From positions 1-31,346 of the forward strand of contig JBIINK010000026.1 of the NCBI GenBank assembly GCA_044337515.1: a DNA stretch of 31,346 bases, given 5' to 3'. Made by a program: the position numbers and the translations under genes. The stretch is from CAJBVG01 sp044337515. GTDB taxonomy: Bacteria > Bacteroidota > Bacteroidia > Sphingobacteriales > Sphingobacteriaceae. Numbering within the stretch: the stretch's first letter is position 1; each line of letters opens with the position of its first letter. The notes under the pieces were generated by a model that was given only the letters and a program-made list of their open reading frames with translations, made no database searches and was not told the origin of the DNA. Shown here in pieces: positions 7,593 through 16,173 of this stretch.

Positions 7593-7878
7593 CTTAACAA
7601 CACTAGACGACTTTATTGATATTCGCTATGGCAATAATGGCACCACTAAGCGTGATAAATTTGAGAAAGGGTATGAAGCTTTTAAATTGGGCTTTATTCT
7701 TCAGCAAGCTCGATTAAAAAAAGGGCTCACACAAGAAGAACTTGCAATTAAATGCGGTACAAATAAAGGTTATATTTCTAAGATCGAAAACGATGTTAAA
7801 GAAGTTCGATTATCTACTCTTCAAAAGATTGTAGAAATTGGATTAAATGGTCATCTAGAACTTTCTATAAAACTTTAA
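7576..7878 (+). CDS. higA: HigA-type antitoxin, XRE/Cro-CI HTH
   Basis: A 100-residue antitoxin. Residues ~38-92 form a Cro/CI-type helix-turn-helix (LGFILQQARLKKGLTQEELA, then GTNKGYISKIENDVKEVRLSTLQKI). Residues 1-35 are a charged arm expected to neutralise the toxin. The start overlaps the toxin's 3' end by 17 bases, implying translational coupling. HigA proteins repress their own operon; the inverted repeat at 7208-7231 is the likely target. Confidence 0.9.
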   Translation: MSKKNSLTTLDDFIDIRYGNNGTTKRDKFEKGYEAFKLGFILQQARLKKGLTQEELAIKCGTNKGYISKIENDVKEVRLSTLQKIVEIGLNGHLELSIKL

Positions 7879-7917
7879 ACAATATGCAAATGCGTAAATG
7901 TGCAGATGACAATTTGA

Positions 7918-8207
7918 ACATTTTTTTTTGACATCGGACACTGGACAAAGGACACTGGACAAAAGATAATTTGAACAATTAGTTCTAGACACTGGACAAA
8001 GGACACTGGACAAAAGATAATTTGAACAATTAGCAAATTTGAACAATTAGTTATAGACACTGGACAAAGGACACTGGACAAAAGATAATTTGAACAATTA
8101 GTTATAGACACTGGACAAAGGACACTGGACAAATAAATAATAACCCAATAACTTATTAATCCAATAACCTAATAACCCAACTTAGAATTTAGAATTTAGA
8201 ATTTTTC
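7918..8207. repeat. Right phrase-repeat array flanking the toxin-antitoxin pair
   Basis: No gene is seen in 7879-8355. GGACACTGGACAAAGGACAC words alternate with GATAATTTGAACAATTAG words at least four times; the array then closes with the same AATAACCC and TTAGAATTT tail as the left array. 8114-8204 is an exact 91-bp direct repeat of 7108-7198, offset 1006 bases. Minus-strand open frames here only translate the repeat. Confidence 0.9.
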
Positions 8208-8221
8208 TGAACGAAGTTCAA

Positions 8222-8257
8222 AAAAAAAGCCTCCCAGTTTCCCAGAAGGCTTTTTTT
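8222..8257 (-). terminator. Terminator after secDF, possibly bidirectional
   Basis: AAAAAAAGCCT (8222-8232) pairs with AGGCTTTTTTT (8247-8257) around a 14-base loop. It has T-runs on both strands, so it could serve secDF on the minus strand and higBA on the plus strand. Confidence 0.75.
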
Positions 8258-8261
8258 ATAT

Positions 8262-8355
8262 TTCGATGCTTCGACGCTTTGACAATTCGATAATTCGACA
8301 ATTCGATAATTCGACGCTTCGACAATTCGACAATTCGACGCTTCGACAATTCGAA
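8262..8355. repeat. TTCGACAATTCGA phrase repeat after secDF
   Basis: Words of 9-10 bases alternate (TTCGACAAT, TTCGATAAT, TTCGACGC) about ten times up to the secDF stop codon. The vocabulary overlaps that of the block at 2274-2560 (TTCGACGCTTCGACAC). Confidence 0.85.
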
Positions 8356-11322
8356 TTACTTTTCTTTACGAATAAAATCTACCACAATCGGAGTTGCTAC
8401 GAACAACGATGAGTAAGTTCCGAAGATTACACCGATTAACATCGCGAATGAGAAACCTCGTAAGATTTCACCACCGAAGATGAATAATATAATCAACACG
8501 AACATGGTTGTTAAACCGGTAACCATTGTACGACTTAAAGTACTGTTTAAGGCGTTGTTAATTACTGGAGCTAAACCTTCGTTCTTAGTATGGTGTAAGT
8601 TCATGTATTCACGTACACGGTCAAATACAACGACTGTATCGTTCATCGAGTAACCCATTACGGTTAATACCGCAGCAATGAATTGCTGATCGATGTCTAA
8701 CGAGAATGGTAAGATACCGTTGAAGATAGAGAACAGTGATAATAAGATTAACACGTCATGCAATAAAGCAACCATTGCACCCATACCAAACTGCCATCTT
8801 TTAAATCGGATGAGGATGTAGAAGAACACTGCAGCTAACGATAATAAGATCGCCCATACTGCCGATGTCTTAATGTCATCTGCAATGGTAGGTCCAACTT
8901 TTTGTTGAGATAAGATTTTACCAGAGTTATCGCCAATCTGACTTAAACCTGCCATCAATTTACCTTCAACTATTTTTTCTGCTTCGTCACCACCTTTTTC
9001 AATTAAGTAACTAGTAGTAATTTTAACTTGGTTAGCCGAACCAAAAGTTTTCACTTCTGGTGCACCACCGAATTCTTTCGTTAATGAAGTACGAATATTT
9101 CCTACAGAAACTTCTTTATCGAAACGTACTACATAGGTACGTCCACCTTTAAAGTCAACACCAAAACTCAATCCTCTAAAGATTAATGAAATGATACCGG
9201 CAACAATAATCGCTGTTGAAATAGCATAGAATAATTTTCTTCTAGCTAAAAAGTCGAAGTTTGCATCTTTAAAGAAACCTTGTGTGAATTTATTCGTGAA
9301 TGAAACTACTTTGTCTTTTGCAATTTGACCTTCGAATATTAAACGAGAGATGAAAATTGCTGCAAACAATGAAGTTACGATACCGATAATCAACGTAGTT
9401 GCAAAACCCAAGATTGGTCCTGAACCGAATGTGTATAAAATAACACCCGATATTAAGGTTACCACGTTCGCATCAATAATAGATGAGTATGCATTTCTAT
9501 AACCGTCGGCAATAGCCAAGCGGAATGATTTACCCGTTTCTAATTCTTCTCGAATACGTTCATAGATCAGTACGTTCGCATCAACCGACATACCGATCGT
9601 TAACACGATACCTGCGATACCCGGTAAGGTAATTACTGCACCTAATGATGCAAGTATACCCATGATGAAGAATACGTTGGTAAACAAAGCTAAATCGGCA
9701 ATTAAACCTGCTTTGTTGTAATAGATCGCCATGAAGATTAACACGACAATTAAACCAACTACAGAAGAAATTAAACCAGCATTGATTGCTTCTTGTCCTA
9801 ATGAAGGACCAACAATTGCTTCTTCAACGATACGTGCAGGAGCTGGTAATTTACCTGCTTTTAACACGTTCGCTAAGTCTTTCGTCTCGTTTACAGTGAA
9901 ACTACCAGAGATGTTTGAAACACCACCAGAGATTTCGTTTTGTACTGTAGGAGCAGAGTATACATAGTTATCAAGTACAATCGCAATTGATTTCTTATTG
10001 TCTTTATCTGCAGCTGCCTCAGCAGTCATTCTTCTCCAAATTTTAGCTCCATCTGTATTCATTGCCATGATTACTTCTGGATTTCCTTTTTGGTCAATAT
10101 CAGAACGCGCATCTGAAATTACTTCTCCACCTAGAGGTGCTTTACCATCTCTTGTGTTTGCTTTTATAGCATATAATTCAAATACATTTTTATCATTGAT
10201 TGATTTAACACCCCATAAGAAACGAACATCCGATGGGAAGTTTGATCTTACTTCTGGCATTGTTAAAAATGCATTTACTTTAGAAGTATCTCTTAATAAT
10301 GCAAAACCTATTACTGGACCTGGTGCAACAACTTGTTGCCCTTGCTCATTTTGGCCGATGTTAGGGTTTAATACTGCGAATAATGGGTTGTCTTTTGTAA
10401 ACGACTCTAATGATTTCGAAGTATCTGTTTTACCTGTATCAGACTTTACATTTTTCAATAAAGCTAAGTCATTACTTTCTGCTTTAGCTGTATCAACAGT
10501 AGCTGTTGAATCACCTTTAATAGCTGGAGCAATAGTCTTTGAAATGGCTAATTTATCTTTTAACGATTTGTTCGCTTTGTCTAAGTAGCTAATGATCTCT
10601 GAGTTTGCATATACATCCCAGAACTCTAATTGTGCTGATCCTTGTAATAACTTACGAACACGATCTGGTTCAGTAACACCTGGTAATTCAATTAACACTC
10701 GGTTGCTACCTTGTTGTAATTGTATGTTTGGTTGTGTTACACCGAATTTATCAATACGTGTTCTTAAAATATTGAATGAACGATCAATTGCACTTTGTGC
10801 TTCGAGCTTCAATACTTTAATAACTTCATCGTTTGATGAGTTATAAGTAATACGAGGTGAATTTTCTTTTGTCGCAAAAATAGAAGCAAGTTTTACGTTT
10901 GGATCTAAGTTCTTGTACTCATCGTTAAATAAATCGATGAAGTTCTTATCACTTCTAATGCTTTTTTGCTCAGCAGTACGAATCGCTTTGTTGAAAGTCG
11001 TATCCGTATTGTTGTTTGCCATCGAACGTACTAAATCACTTAAAGAGATTTCCATGGTAACGTTCATACCACCTTTTAAATCCAATCCCAAATTCAATTG
11101 TAATTGCTTACACTCTTGAAAAGTGAATTTGCCAATACCCAAGTTGTAAACAACTTCGGTTTCCATTGAATCTAAATACGCTTTTTCACGTGTAATGTCG
11201 CCTGCGGCATATTCTTTTGCATCACTTTCCACTTTGTTGGCAACAAATGTGAACGACAGTGAGTACAAACATGCAATCGATAACGCAATTGCAAAAAACC
11301 TAATAGCACCTTTTCCCTGCAT
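8356..11322 (-). CDS. secDF: Protein translocase SecDF fusion
   Basis: A 988-residue fusion of SecD and SecF, the proton-driven accessory of the SecYEG translocon in the inner membrane; single-chain SecDF is usual in Bacteroidetes. After a first transmembrane helix (~8-27), the SecD signature LGLDLKGGMNVTMEI lies near residue 80, the P1 domain with RIDKFGVTQPNIQ near 200, and the membrane motif GMSVDANVLIYERIREEL near 580. SecF begins with GVDFKGGRTY near 725 and carries MGYSMNDTVVVFDRVRE near 892. A low-complexity Ser/Thr/Lys/Asp-rich insert lies around residues 270-310 in the periplasmic part. It is a single-gene unit, with a repeat block and terminator downstream and a 159-base gap before udk. 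Confidence 0.98.
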   Translation of the reverse strand: MQGKGAIRFFAIALSIACLYSLSFTFVANKVESDAKEYAAGDITREKAYLDSMETEVVYNLGIGKFTFQECKQLQLNLGLDLKGGMNVTMEISLSDLVRSMANNNTDTTFNKAIRTAEQKSIRSDKNFIDLFNDEYKNLDPNVKLASIFATKENSPRITYNSSNDEVIKVLKLEAQSAIDRSFNILRTRIDKFGVTQPNIQLQQGSNRVLIELPGVTEPDRVRKLLQGSAQLEFWDVYANSEIISYLDKANKSLKDKLAISKTIAPAIKGDSTATVDTAKAESNDLALLKNVKSDTGKTDTSKSLESFTKDNPLFAVLNPNIGQNEQGQQVVAPGPVIGFALLRDTSKVNAFLTMPEVRSNFPSDVRFLWGVKSINDKNVFELYAIKANTRDGKAPLGGEVISDARSDIDQKGNPEVIMAMNTDGAKIWRRMTAEAAADKDNKKSIAIVLDNYVYSAPTVQNEISGGVSNISGSFTVNETKDLANVLKAGKLPAPARIVEEAIVGPSLGQEAINAGLISSVVGLIVVLIFMAIYYNKAGLIADLALFTNVFFIMGILASLGAVITLPGIAGIVLTIGMSVDANVLIYERIREELETGKSFRLAIADGYRNAYSSIIDANVVTLISGVILYTFGSGPILGFATTLIIGIVTSLFAAIFISRLIFEGQIAKDKVVSFTNKFTQGFFKDANFDFLARRKLFYAISTAIIVAGIISLIFRGLSFGVDFKGGRTYVVRFDKEVSVGNIRTSLTKEFGGAPEVKTFGSANQVKITTSYLIEKGGDEAEKIVEGKLMAGLSQIGDNSGKILSQQKVGPTIADDIKTSAVWAILLSLAAVFFYILIRFKRWQFGMGAMVALLHDVLILLSLFSIFNGILPFSLDIDQQFIAAVLTVMGYSMNDTVVVFDRVREYMNLHHTKNEGLAPVINNALNSTLSRTMVTGLTTMFVLIILFIFGGEILRGFSFAMLIGVIFGTYSSLFVATPIVVDFIRKEK

Positions 11323-11416
11323 AAAATTGTTTAATTAGCTAAATCTTTGTTTTCGTAAATAATTAATAGTCTCGTCAGTTTTGACAAGATTGCAAATCTA
11401 ATTAAATTTTTAAATT

Positions 11417-11436
11417 AAAAAAGCCCTAAAAGGGCT
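11417..11436 (-). terminator. Rho-independent terminator after udk
   Basis: On the minus strand AGCCCT-TTT-AGGGCT is followed by a T-run. It lies 46 bases beyond the udk stop and upstream of secDF, separating the two units. Confidence 0.8.
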
Positions 11437-11481
11437 CTATTTGTGCTTATTTATGAACATTTTAAAGGGCAGTGTTGATTT

Positions 11482-12099
11482 CTAAACTAATCTCTGTCTC
11501 AGGTAGTTAGATAATTGGTTGATCTCATTCGAGATATCATCATTATTGTGGATCACAAATTCACACTTCGTTTTGTATGGTAATAGGTACTCATCATACG
11601 CTGGCATTACATGGTTATACCACTGATACAGAATCATATCCTGCGTATAACCTCGTTCTACTTGATCTCGTGTTAACCTTCTGTTAAGTTTAATATCGTG
11701 ATCTGCATCTACAAATACTTTATAGTCGAAAAGTTCAAATAATTCCGTGAAATGGAAGATGAATAATCCCTCTATAACGATAATAGGGGCAGGTTCAATG
11801 CACAATATCTCAGGTTTGTCTTTCTTTATGTTAAACGTATATTCCTGTTTGTAAATACAATTCCCTGAAAGAAGGTCAGAAATATCTTTAAAAAGTAGTT
11901 CTCGTTCAATTCCTTCTGGCAAGTCAAAATTAACCTGTCCGTTTTCATCCACTAACTGATGGTCGATTGATTTATAATAATGATCTTGAGATATTAAGCA
12001 GATATCACTTGTATTGAAGTGATTCATTAAAGATTTTAACAAGTAAGTTTTTCCAGACGCACTACCACCGGCAATTCCAACTAAATAAGGCTTCTGCAT
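11482..12099 (-). CDS. udk: Uridine kinase
   Basis: A 205-residue P-loop kinase that phosphorylates uridine and cytidine to UMP and CMP in pyrimidine salvage. The Walker A motif GGSASGKT is at residues 11-18. SQDHYYKS (the Asp-His-Tyr-Tyr nucleoside-binding motif) follows near residue 38, and the IVIEGLFIFHF strand and RRLTRDQVERGY lid region with substrate-binding arginines come after. Length is typical. The gene begins 2 bases after the LysM-protein stop, so both are cotranscribed, and a terminator follows. Confidence 0.96.
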   Translation of the reverse strand: MQKPYLVGIAGGSASGKTYLLKSLMNHFNTSDICLISQDHYYKSIDHQLVDENGQVNFDLPEGIERELLFKDISDLLSGNCIYKQEYTFNIKKDKPEILCIEPAPIIVIEGLFIFHFTELFELFDYKVFVDADHDIKLNRRLTRDQVERGYTQDMILYQWYNHVMPAYDEYLLPYKTKCEFVIHNNDDISNEINQLSNYLRQRLV

Positions 12100-12101
12100 G
12101 T

Positions 12102-12995
12102 TTACTCTTTTGGTATAGAATAGTTTAAGTTAACCCTGAATTTCTGATCAATTGCACCAAGCATGTTAACCGCAGCTTTAGAAACCACTATAATCGTATT
12201 CTCATTATCTCCAGTTTCAGGTAATGCACCGATAACTTTCACATAAACACTTTTGTTATTCATTAAATTGGTTACCCGAATAATGGTACCAATAGGTGCA
12301 GTTTTATGTAAGGCAATACTTTTCTTTGGGTTGATGCTTTTGTCGTTTATCCATCCTGCTATTCCTGTTTCTGCAAAGTCTGTACTTTGTAAATACTTGT
12401 TTTCACGTGTGCTTACTTTAACATCTGCCGTACCTTTCGTAACCTCAACTTTTACATTTTTAGCTTCTTCTTCGGTTGGTTCTATAAGATCTGGGTTATC
12501 AATAACCACTCCCTTTTTCGCAATTTTTAATTTCTGTCGATAACTGATGCTTGTACCTTTGATGTTATTCAATTCTCTGATTTCAGTTACCGATGTGCCG
12601 TATTTTTTAGCGATTTGATAAAGGGTTTCTCCTTTACCTACCACATGTGTAGTGTATTGTGTTCTATCAACCTTAGGGTAATTTGTACTCGACTCAAGTA
12701 CTTTTTTAGTTTCTTTAATAGGTTCTACAGCAATAACTTTAGGTGCAACTATAGCTTTTGCTGGGATCTTCACCAATTGCCCAATATCTAAACTCGTATT
12801 GGTAAGATTGTTCGCTTGTAAGATATTATTAAACGTAGTGCCGTAAATTCTAGCTAAGCCATAAAGCCCTTCACCTTTTTCAACTTTATGAATGATGTAA
12901 CGTTTGCCGTCAATGGTTTCTGTACCCACAGAATCTACATTCGAATACGTAGCCATTGGAAGTAGAAATAATACGATGCAAAGAATTCTATTCAT
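12102..12995 (-). CDS. Secreted LysM protein with RlpA-like domain
   Basis: A 297-residue protein with a signal peptide (residues 1-18). LysM domains lie at ~33-78 (IIHKVEKGEGLYGLARIYG) and ~114-158 (THVVGKGETLYQIAKKYGTS) and bind peptidoglycan glycan chains. A Glu-rich linker follows. Residues ~209-293 (GIAGWIND, ALHKTAPIGTIIRVTN, VYVKVIGALPETGD) form a double-psi beta-barrel like that of RlpA, a septal lytic transglycosylase family, but whether catalytic residues are kept cannot be judged here. It probably acts on or organises the cell wall. It is the first gene of a two-gene unit with udk. Confidence 0.9.
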   Translation of the reverse strand: MNRILCIVLFLLPMATYSNVDSVGTETIDGKRYIIHKVEKGEGLYGLARIYGTTFNNILQANNLTNTSLDIGQLVKIPAKAIVAPKVIAVEPIKETKKVLESSTNYPKVDRTQYTTHVVGKGETLYQIAKKYGTSVTEIRELNNIKGTSISYRQKLKIAKKGVVIDNPDLIEPTEEEAKNVKVEVTKGTADVKVSTRENKYLQSTDFAETGIAGWINDKSINPKKSIALHKTAPIGTIIRVTNLMNNKSVYVKVIGALPETGDNENTIIVVSKAAVNMLGAIDQKFRVNLNYSIPKE

Positions 12996-13033
12996 CTTTT
13001 GTTTATATAGTCGACAAAGCTAATAAAAATCGG

Positions 13034-13684
13034 TTAGGATTCGAACACCACCAACTCCTGTTTGTTGAGCATCAGAATCACTTTATGACCTATACGAAGC
13101 AGATAATCATATTCTATCCGAGCATCATCAACATCGTAGGTATGGGTTTCGCTCTCTGTTCCTTTCTGAATGGTTAATACAGCTTGTTCTTGAATGAGTA
13201 ATTGATACGTAGTATTGTTGTAGCTTATGGTATGTAGGTTTCCGTTTTTATCGGCATGTTCAATGTCTAATGCTAATTCCTGTAATACCGGATTTTCTAT
13301 TTTTTCTTGATGAAAATTGATGTACTCAAATCGCTTCGGTGAAATTTTAGTTGGATAAACTTTTAATACCTCTGCAAAACATTCTTCCACACGCAACTCC
13401 GAACTCGACCATTTTTCTTTATTCTGTTCTAAATCATAAACCATCAAAATGCTTTGATTCATTAAATTATCTTGATGAAAATAACTCAATAATGCATACG
13501 GATATTGTAAATTCATTAAGGTGCACACATAACGATCTAACAATGGGAAATCCCAACGTTTATTAGTATTTGGCTCTACTAAATAAAATGTATTCGATTC
13601 GGTTTTGCACTCTAAATACAAGGTGTAATCGCTCGGATTTACATGAAATCTCCAAATAGTATCGGGGTTGTAAATGTGTTGCAT
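13034..13684 (-). CDS. Conserved hypothetical protein, possibly DUF4905
   Basis: A 216-residue protein without signal peptide or membrane segments. It is rich in beta strands and aromatic residues (IWRFHVNPSDYTLYLECKTE, WDFPLLDRYVC, YDYLLRIGHKVILMLNKQELVVFES), suggesting a beta-sheet or propeller-like fold. It resembles the DUF4905 group of Bacteroidetes, but I cannot confirm this from sequence alone. No catalytic motif is visible. It begins 3 bases after the stop of the leucine-rich-repeat gene on the same strand, so the two are probably cotranscribed and may be functionally linked. Confidence 0.75.
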   Translation of the reverse strand: MQHIYNPDTIWRFHVNPSDYTLYLECKTESNTFYLVEPNTNKRWDFPLLDRYVCTLMNLQYPYALLSYFHQDNLMNQSILMVYDLEQNKEKWSSSELRVEECFAEVLKVYPTKISPKRFEYINFHQEKIENPVLQELALDIEHADKNGNLHTISYNNTTYQLLIQEQAVLTIQKGTESETHTYDVDDARIEYDYLLRIGHKVILMLNKQELVVFES

Positions 13685-13687
13685 GCT

Positions 13688-14680
13688 CTAATCTAACATT
13701 AAATATTTTACGATAACTTTTTTATCGCTGAGTTGCTGAATCAAATTTAAGTTTTTGCTTCTATTGCTCCCCTCAAAAAGTAGTTTGTTGTTTCTTAACA
13801 TCAATAAATTTAATTTCGGAAGCTTTAATAATTCATCGGGTAATAAGGAGATGTTGTTCGTAGAAATATCAATCTCTTCTAAATTTGGTAATGCTAAGAG
13901 CTCTGTCGGGAAATACTTGAATCTATTCCCTTGTATGTCTATCCGCTCTAAGGAATTCATAGATGAGAAGCAATAGGGGAGCTGCTCAATTTTGTTCTTT
14001 TGTAAGTATAGAAATTTGAGTTTTTTTAATCGACATATAGATTCGGGAATTGTAGTAATGGAATTGTATGATAAATAAATACGTTCCAGCTTCTCTAACT
14101 TATCTATACTGCTGTCTATGCTCGATAATTTATTATAATAAAAATCGAACTCCCTCAAATTACTCAAATCATAAAAACTGCTGGGGATACTACTGATATT
14201 GTTCTTGTAAAAAATCAATACCTCAATGGCTTTTAGTTCACCAATATTATCTGGTAAAGCATTTATTTTATTGTCTGATAGATTAATGGTTTTTATTTTC
14301 TTTGCTCTTAGCAAATAGGCAGGAAACGAAACTAAGTTGTTCTTTACAATACTAATCTTTTCAATGCTTCGTAGGTTTTTTCTTGGAATATCAACTGATT
14401 GGAGTTCATTGAAATTCAAATTAATTTCTTTGAGGTGTTTGTTTCTACGTAATTGTTTTGGATAAGCAGTTAGCCAATTCTGACTTAAATTAATGACCTC
14501 CAATTTTCTTAATTTTCGTACGTCTTTAGGCAAATCCCTGATTTGTTGCTCCGATAAATTCAATATATAAACGGAGTCTTTGTTCTTGAGAGCCAATGAT
14601 AAATCAGTATAAATCTTCCCCCGCTGAGCCCAAGAACACATCCCCACTAAACAAAACAAAATACTAAATAATACTCTCAT
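13688..14680 (-). CDS. Secreted leucine-rich-repeat protein
   Basis: A 330-residue protein with a signal peptide ending near CSWAQ (residue 19). Nearly the whole mature protein is leucine-rich repeats of ~23 residues, about eleven copies of LxxLxxLxLxxNxLxxLPxxI, for example LKAIEVLIFYKNNISSIPS and LPNLEEIDISTNNISLLPD. It forms a curved solenoid for protein binding in the periplasm or at the surface; the partner is unknown. No sorting domain or enzymatic domain is attached. It lies 61 bases beyond purB and 3 bases before the hypothetical gene on the same strand. Confidence 0.9.
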   Translation of the reverse strand: MRVLFSILFCLVGMCSWAQRGKIYTDLSLALKNKDSVYILNLSEQQIRDLPKDVRKLRKLEVINLSQNWLTAYPKQLRRNKHLKEINLNFNELQSVDIPRKNLRSIEKISIVKNNLVSFPAYLLRAKKIKTINLSDNKINALPDNIGELKAIEVLIFYKNNISSIPSSFYDLSNLREFDFYYNKLSSIDSSIDKLEKLERIYLSYNSITTIPESICRLKKLKFLYLQKNKIEQLPYCFSSMNSLERIDIQGNRFKYFPTELLALPNLEEIDISTNNISLLPDELLKLPKLNLLMLRNNKLLFEGSNRSKNLNLIQQLSDKKVIVKYLMLD

Positions 14681-14691
14681 CTATTTTCTTT

Positions 14692-14741
14692 TGTCAGCGT
14701 CCAATTACATTAACATATTATCCCATTAACATATTAACTTA
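14692..14741. repeat. ATTAACATATTA phrase repeat after purB
   Basis: ATTAACATATTATCCCATT and ATTAACATATTAACTTATT fill the gap between purB and the LRR gene. The reverse complement of this phrase block recurs after thrS at 26402-26440. Confidence 0.8.
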
Positions 14742-16088
14742 TTAATAACCGGTATAATTGTGCGGACTAAACCCTTTCAATTCTTTCTTTAACTCATCAG
14801 AAACTGCTAAGCGATCAATAAAAGCATGCATGCTTTCTTGTGTGATTTTAGAATTGGTTCTCGTTAAATCTTTAAGCGCTTCGTATGGTTTTGGGTAACC
14901 TTCTCTTCTTAAAATAGTTTGAATAGCTTCTGCTACAACAGCCCAATTCTCTTCTAAATCATGCTCAATAGCATCTTTATTTAGCATCAATTTTATCAAG
15001 CCTTTTTCTAATGATTTTAGGGCAATTAATGAATGCGAAAATGGTACACCCACATTACGTAAAACCGTTGAATCGGTTAGGTCGCGTTGTAATCTTGATA
15101 CCGGTAATTTTGCAGCTAGAAATTCGAAAATTGCATTCGCCATTCCTAAATTTCCTTCAGCATTTTCGAAATCAATTGGGTTCACTTTATGCGGCATTGC
15201 CGACGATCCAATTTCTCCTTCTTTAATTCTTTGCTTGAAATAATTCATCGAGATGTATTGCCACATGTCTCTCGATAAATCAATTAATATAGAATTGATG
15301 CGTTTGAAGTTATCGCAAATCGCAGCAAATTGATCGTAATGCTCTACTTGTGTAGTATGTTGTGAACGATGTAATCCCAAGGTTTTGTTTACAAATTCAT
15401 TCGAAAATGTAATCCAATCGTGATTTGGAAAAGCAGCCTTATGCGCATTTAAATTACCTGTAGCACCACCAAACTTAGCAGCATACGGGATGTGTTTTAA
15501 TGCATTCAATTGTACTTCTAATCGCTCTACATAAACCAAAATTTCTTTTCCTAAGCGAGTAGGAGATGCTGGCTGTCCGTGCGTATGTGCCAATAAGGAA
15601 ATATCTTTCCAATCATCAGCAAGTTTTTTTAATCGGTCTATTAATGCATGAAGTTCAGGAAGCATAATTTTTTCAATTGCTTCTTTTAAACTTAATGGAA
15701 TAGCCGTGTTGTTAATGTCTTGTGATGTTAATCCGAAGTGGATATATTCTAAAGCACCAGTAATTCCTAGTACTTCAAGTTTTTCTTTTAAGAAATATTC
15801 AACCGCTTTAACATCATGATTGGTGGTTTGCTCAATCTCTTTAATACGTGCCGCATCTTTCTCTTCGTTAAAGCACTCGTATAAATCTCTTAAAGAAATT
15901 TCTTGTTCTTTAGTTAGAGCATTAAATCCTTTTAAGCCAAGTTTAGATAAGGCGATGTAGTATTCTACTTCCACAAGTACTCTGTACTTTATTAAAGCCG
16001 ATTCCGAAAAGAATGGTGCAAGAGTATGGGTAGATTTTCTATATCGTCCGTCTATAGGAGATATGGCATTTAAAGGATGGAGTATCAT
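14742..16088 (-). CDS. purB: Adenylosuccinate lyase
   Basis: A 448-residue member of the fumarase/aspartase superfamily. It cleaves adenylosuccinate to AMP plus fumarate, and SAICAR to AICAR plus fumarate, in purine biosynthesis. The N-terminus (NAISPIDGRYR) is typical of PurB. TNHDVKAVEYFL (~residue 88), LAHTHGQPASPTRLGKE (~165) and the signature loop GSSAMPHKVNPIDFENAEGN (~295-315), with its catalytic serine, are all intact. A -7-like element (TATTTTTG) lies at 16104-16111 on this strand, shortly before the start codon. Confidence 0.98.
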   Translation of the reverse strand: MILHPLNAISPIDGRYRKSTHTLAPFFSESALIKYRVLVEVEYYIALSKLGLKGFNALTKEQEISLRDLYECFNEEKDAARIKEIEQTTNHDVKAVEYFLKEKLEVLGITGALEYIHFGLTSQDINNTAIPLSLKEAIEKIMLPELHALIDRLKKLADDWKDISLLAHTHGQPASPTRLGKEILVYVERLEVQLNALKHIPYAAKFGGATGNLNAHKAAFPNHDWITFSNEFVNKTLGLHRSQHTTQVEHYDQFAAICDNFKRINSILIDLSRDMWQYISMNYFKQRIKEGEIGSSAMPHKVNPIDFENAEGNLGMANAIFEFLAAKLPVSRLQRDLTDSTVLRNVGVPFSHSLIALKSLEKGLIKLMLNKDAIEHDLEENWAVVAEAIQTILRREGYPKPYEALKDLTRTNSKITQESMHAFIDRLAVSDELKKELKGFSPHNYTGY

Positions 16089-16103
16089 GATTTGTATTTT
16101 CTA

Positions 16104-16111
16104 CAAAAATA
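16104..16111 (-). promoter_or_regulatory. -7 element of purB promoter (TAnnTTTG)
   Basis: TATTTTTG on the minus strand, 15 bases before the purB ATG; an exact TAnnTTTG match. A weak TTTT lies 21 bases further upstream in place of the usual TTTG. Confidence 0.5.
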
Positions 16112-16173
16112 GAATAATTTCTCAATGCCATTAAAATTTCATTCTTTACGCATAGAGATATTATCTTAGCGAC

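Noticed and set aside
7855..8132. Two minus-strand open frames after higA with repeated NCSNYLLSSVLCPVS words
   Set aside because: They are translations of the phrase-repeat array and have no coding character.
9731..10846. Plus-strand open frames inside secDF (9731-9967, 9998-10588, 10592-10846)
   Set aside because: They lie antisense to the well-conserved secDF frame and show no recognisable protein features.
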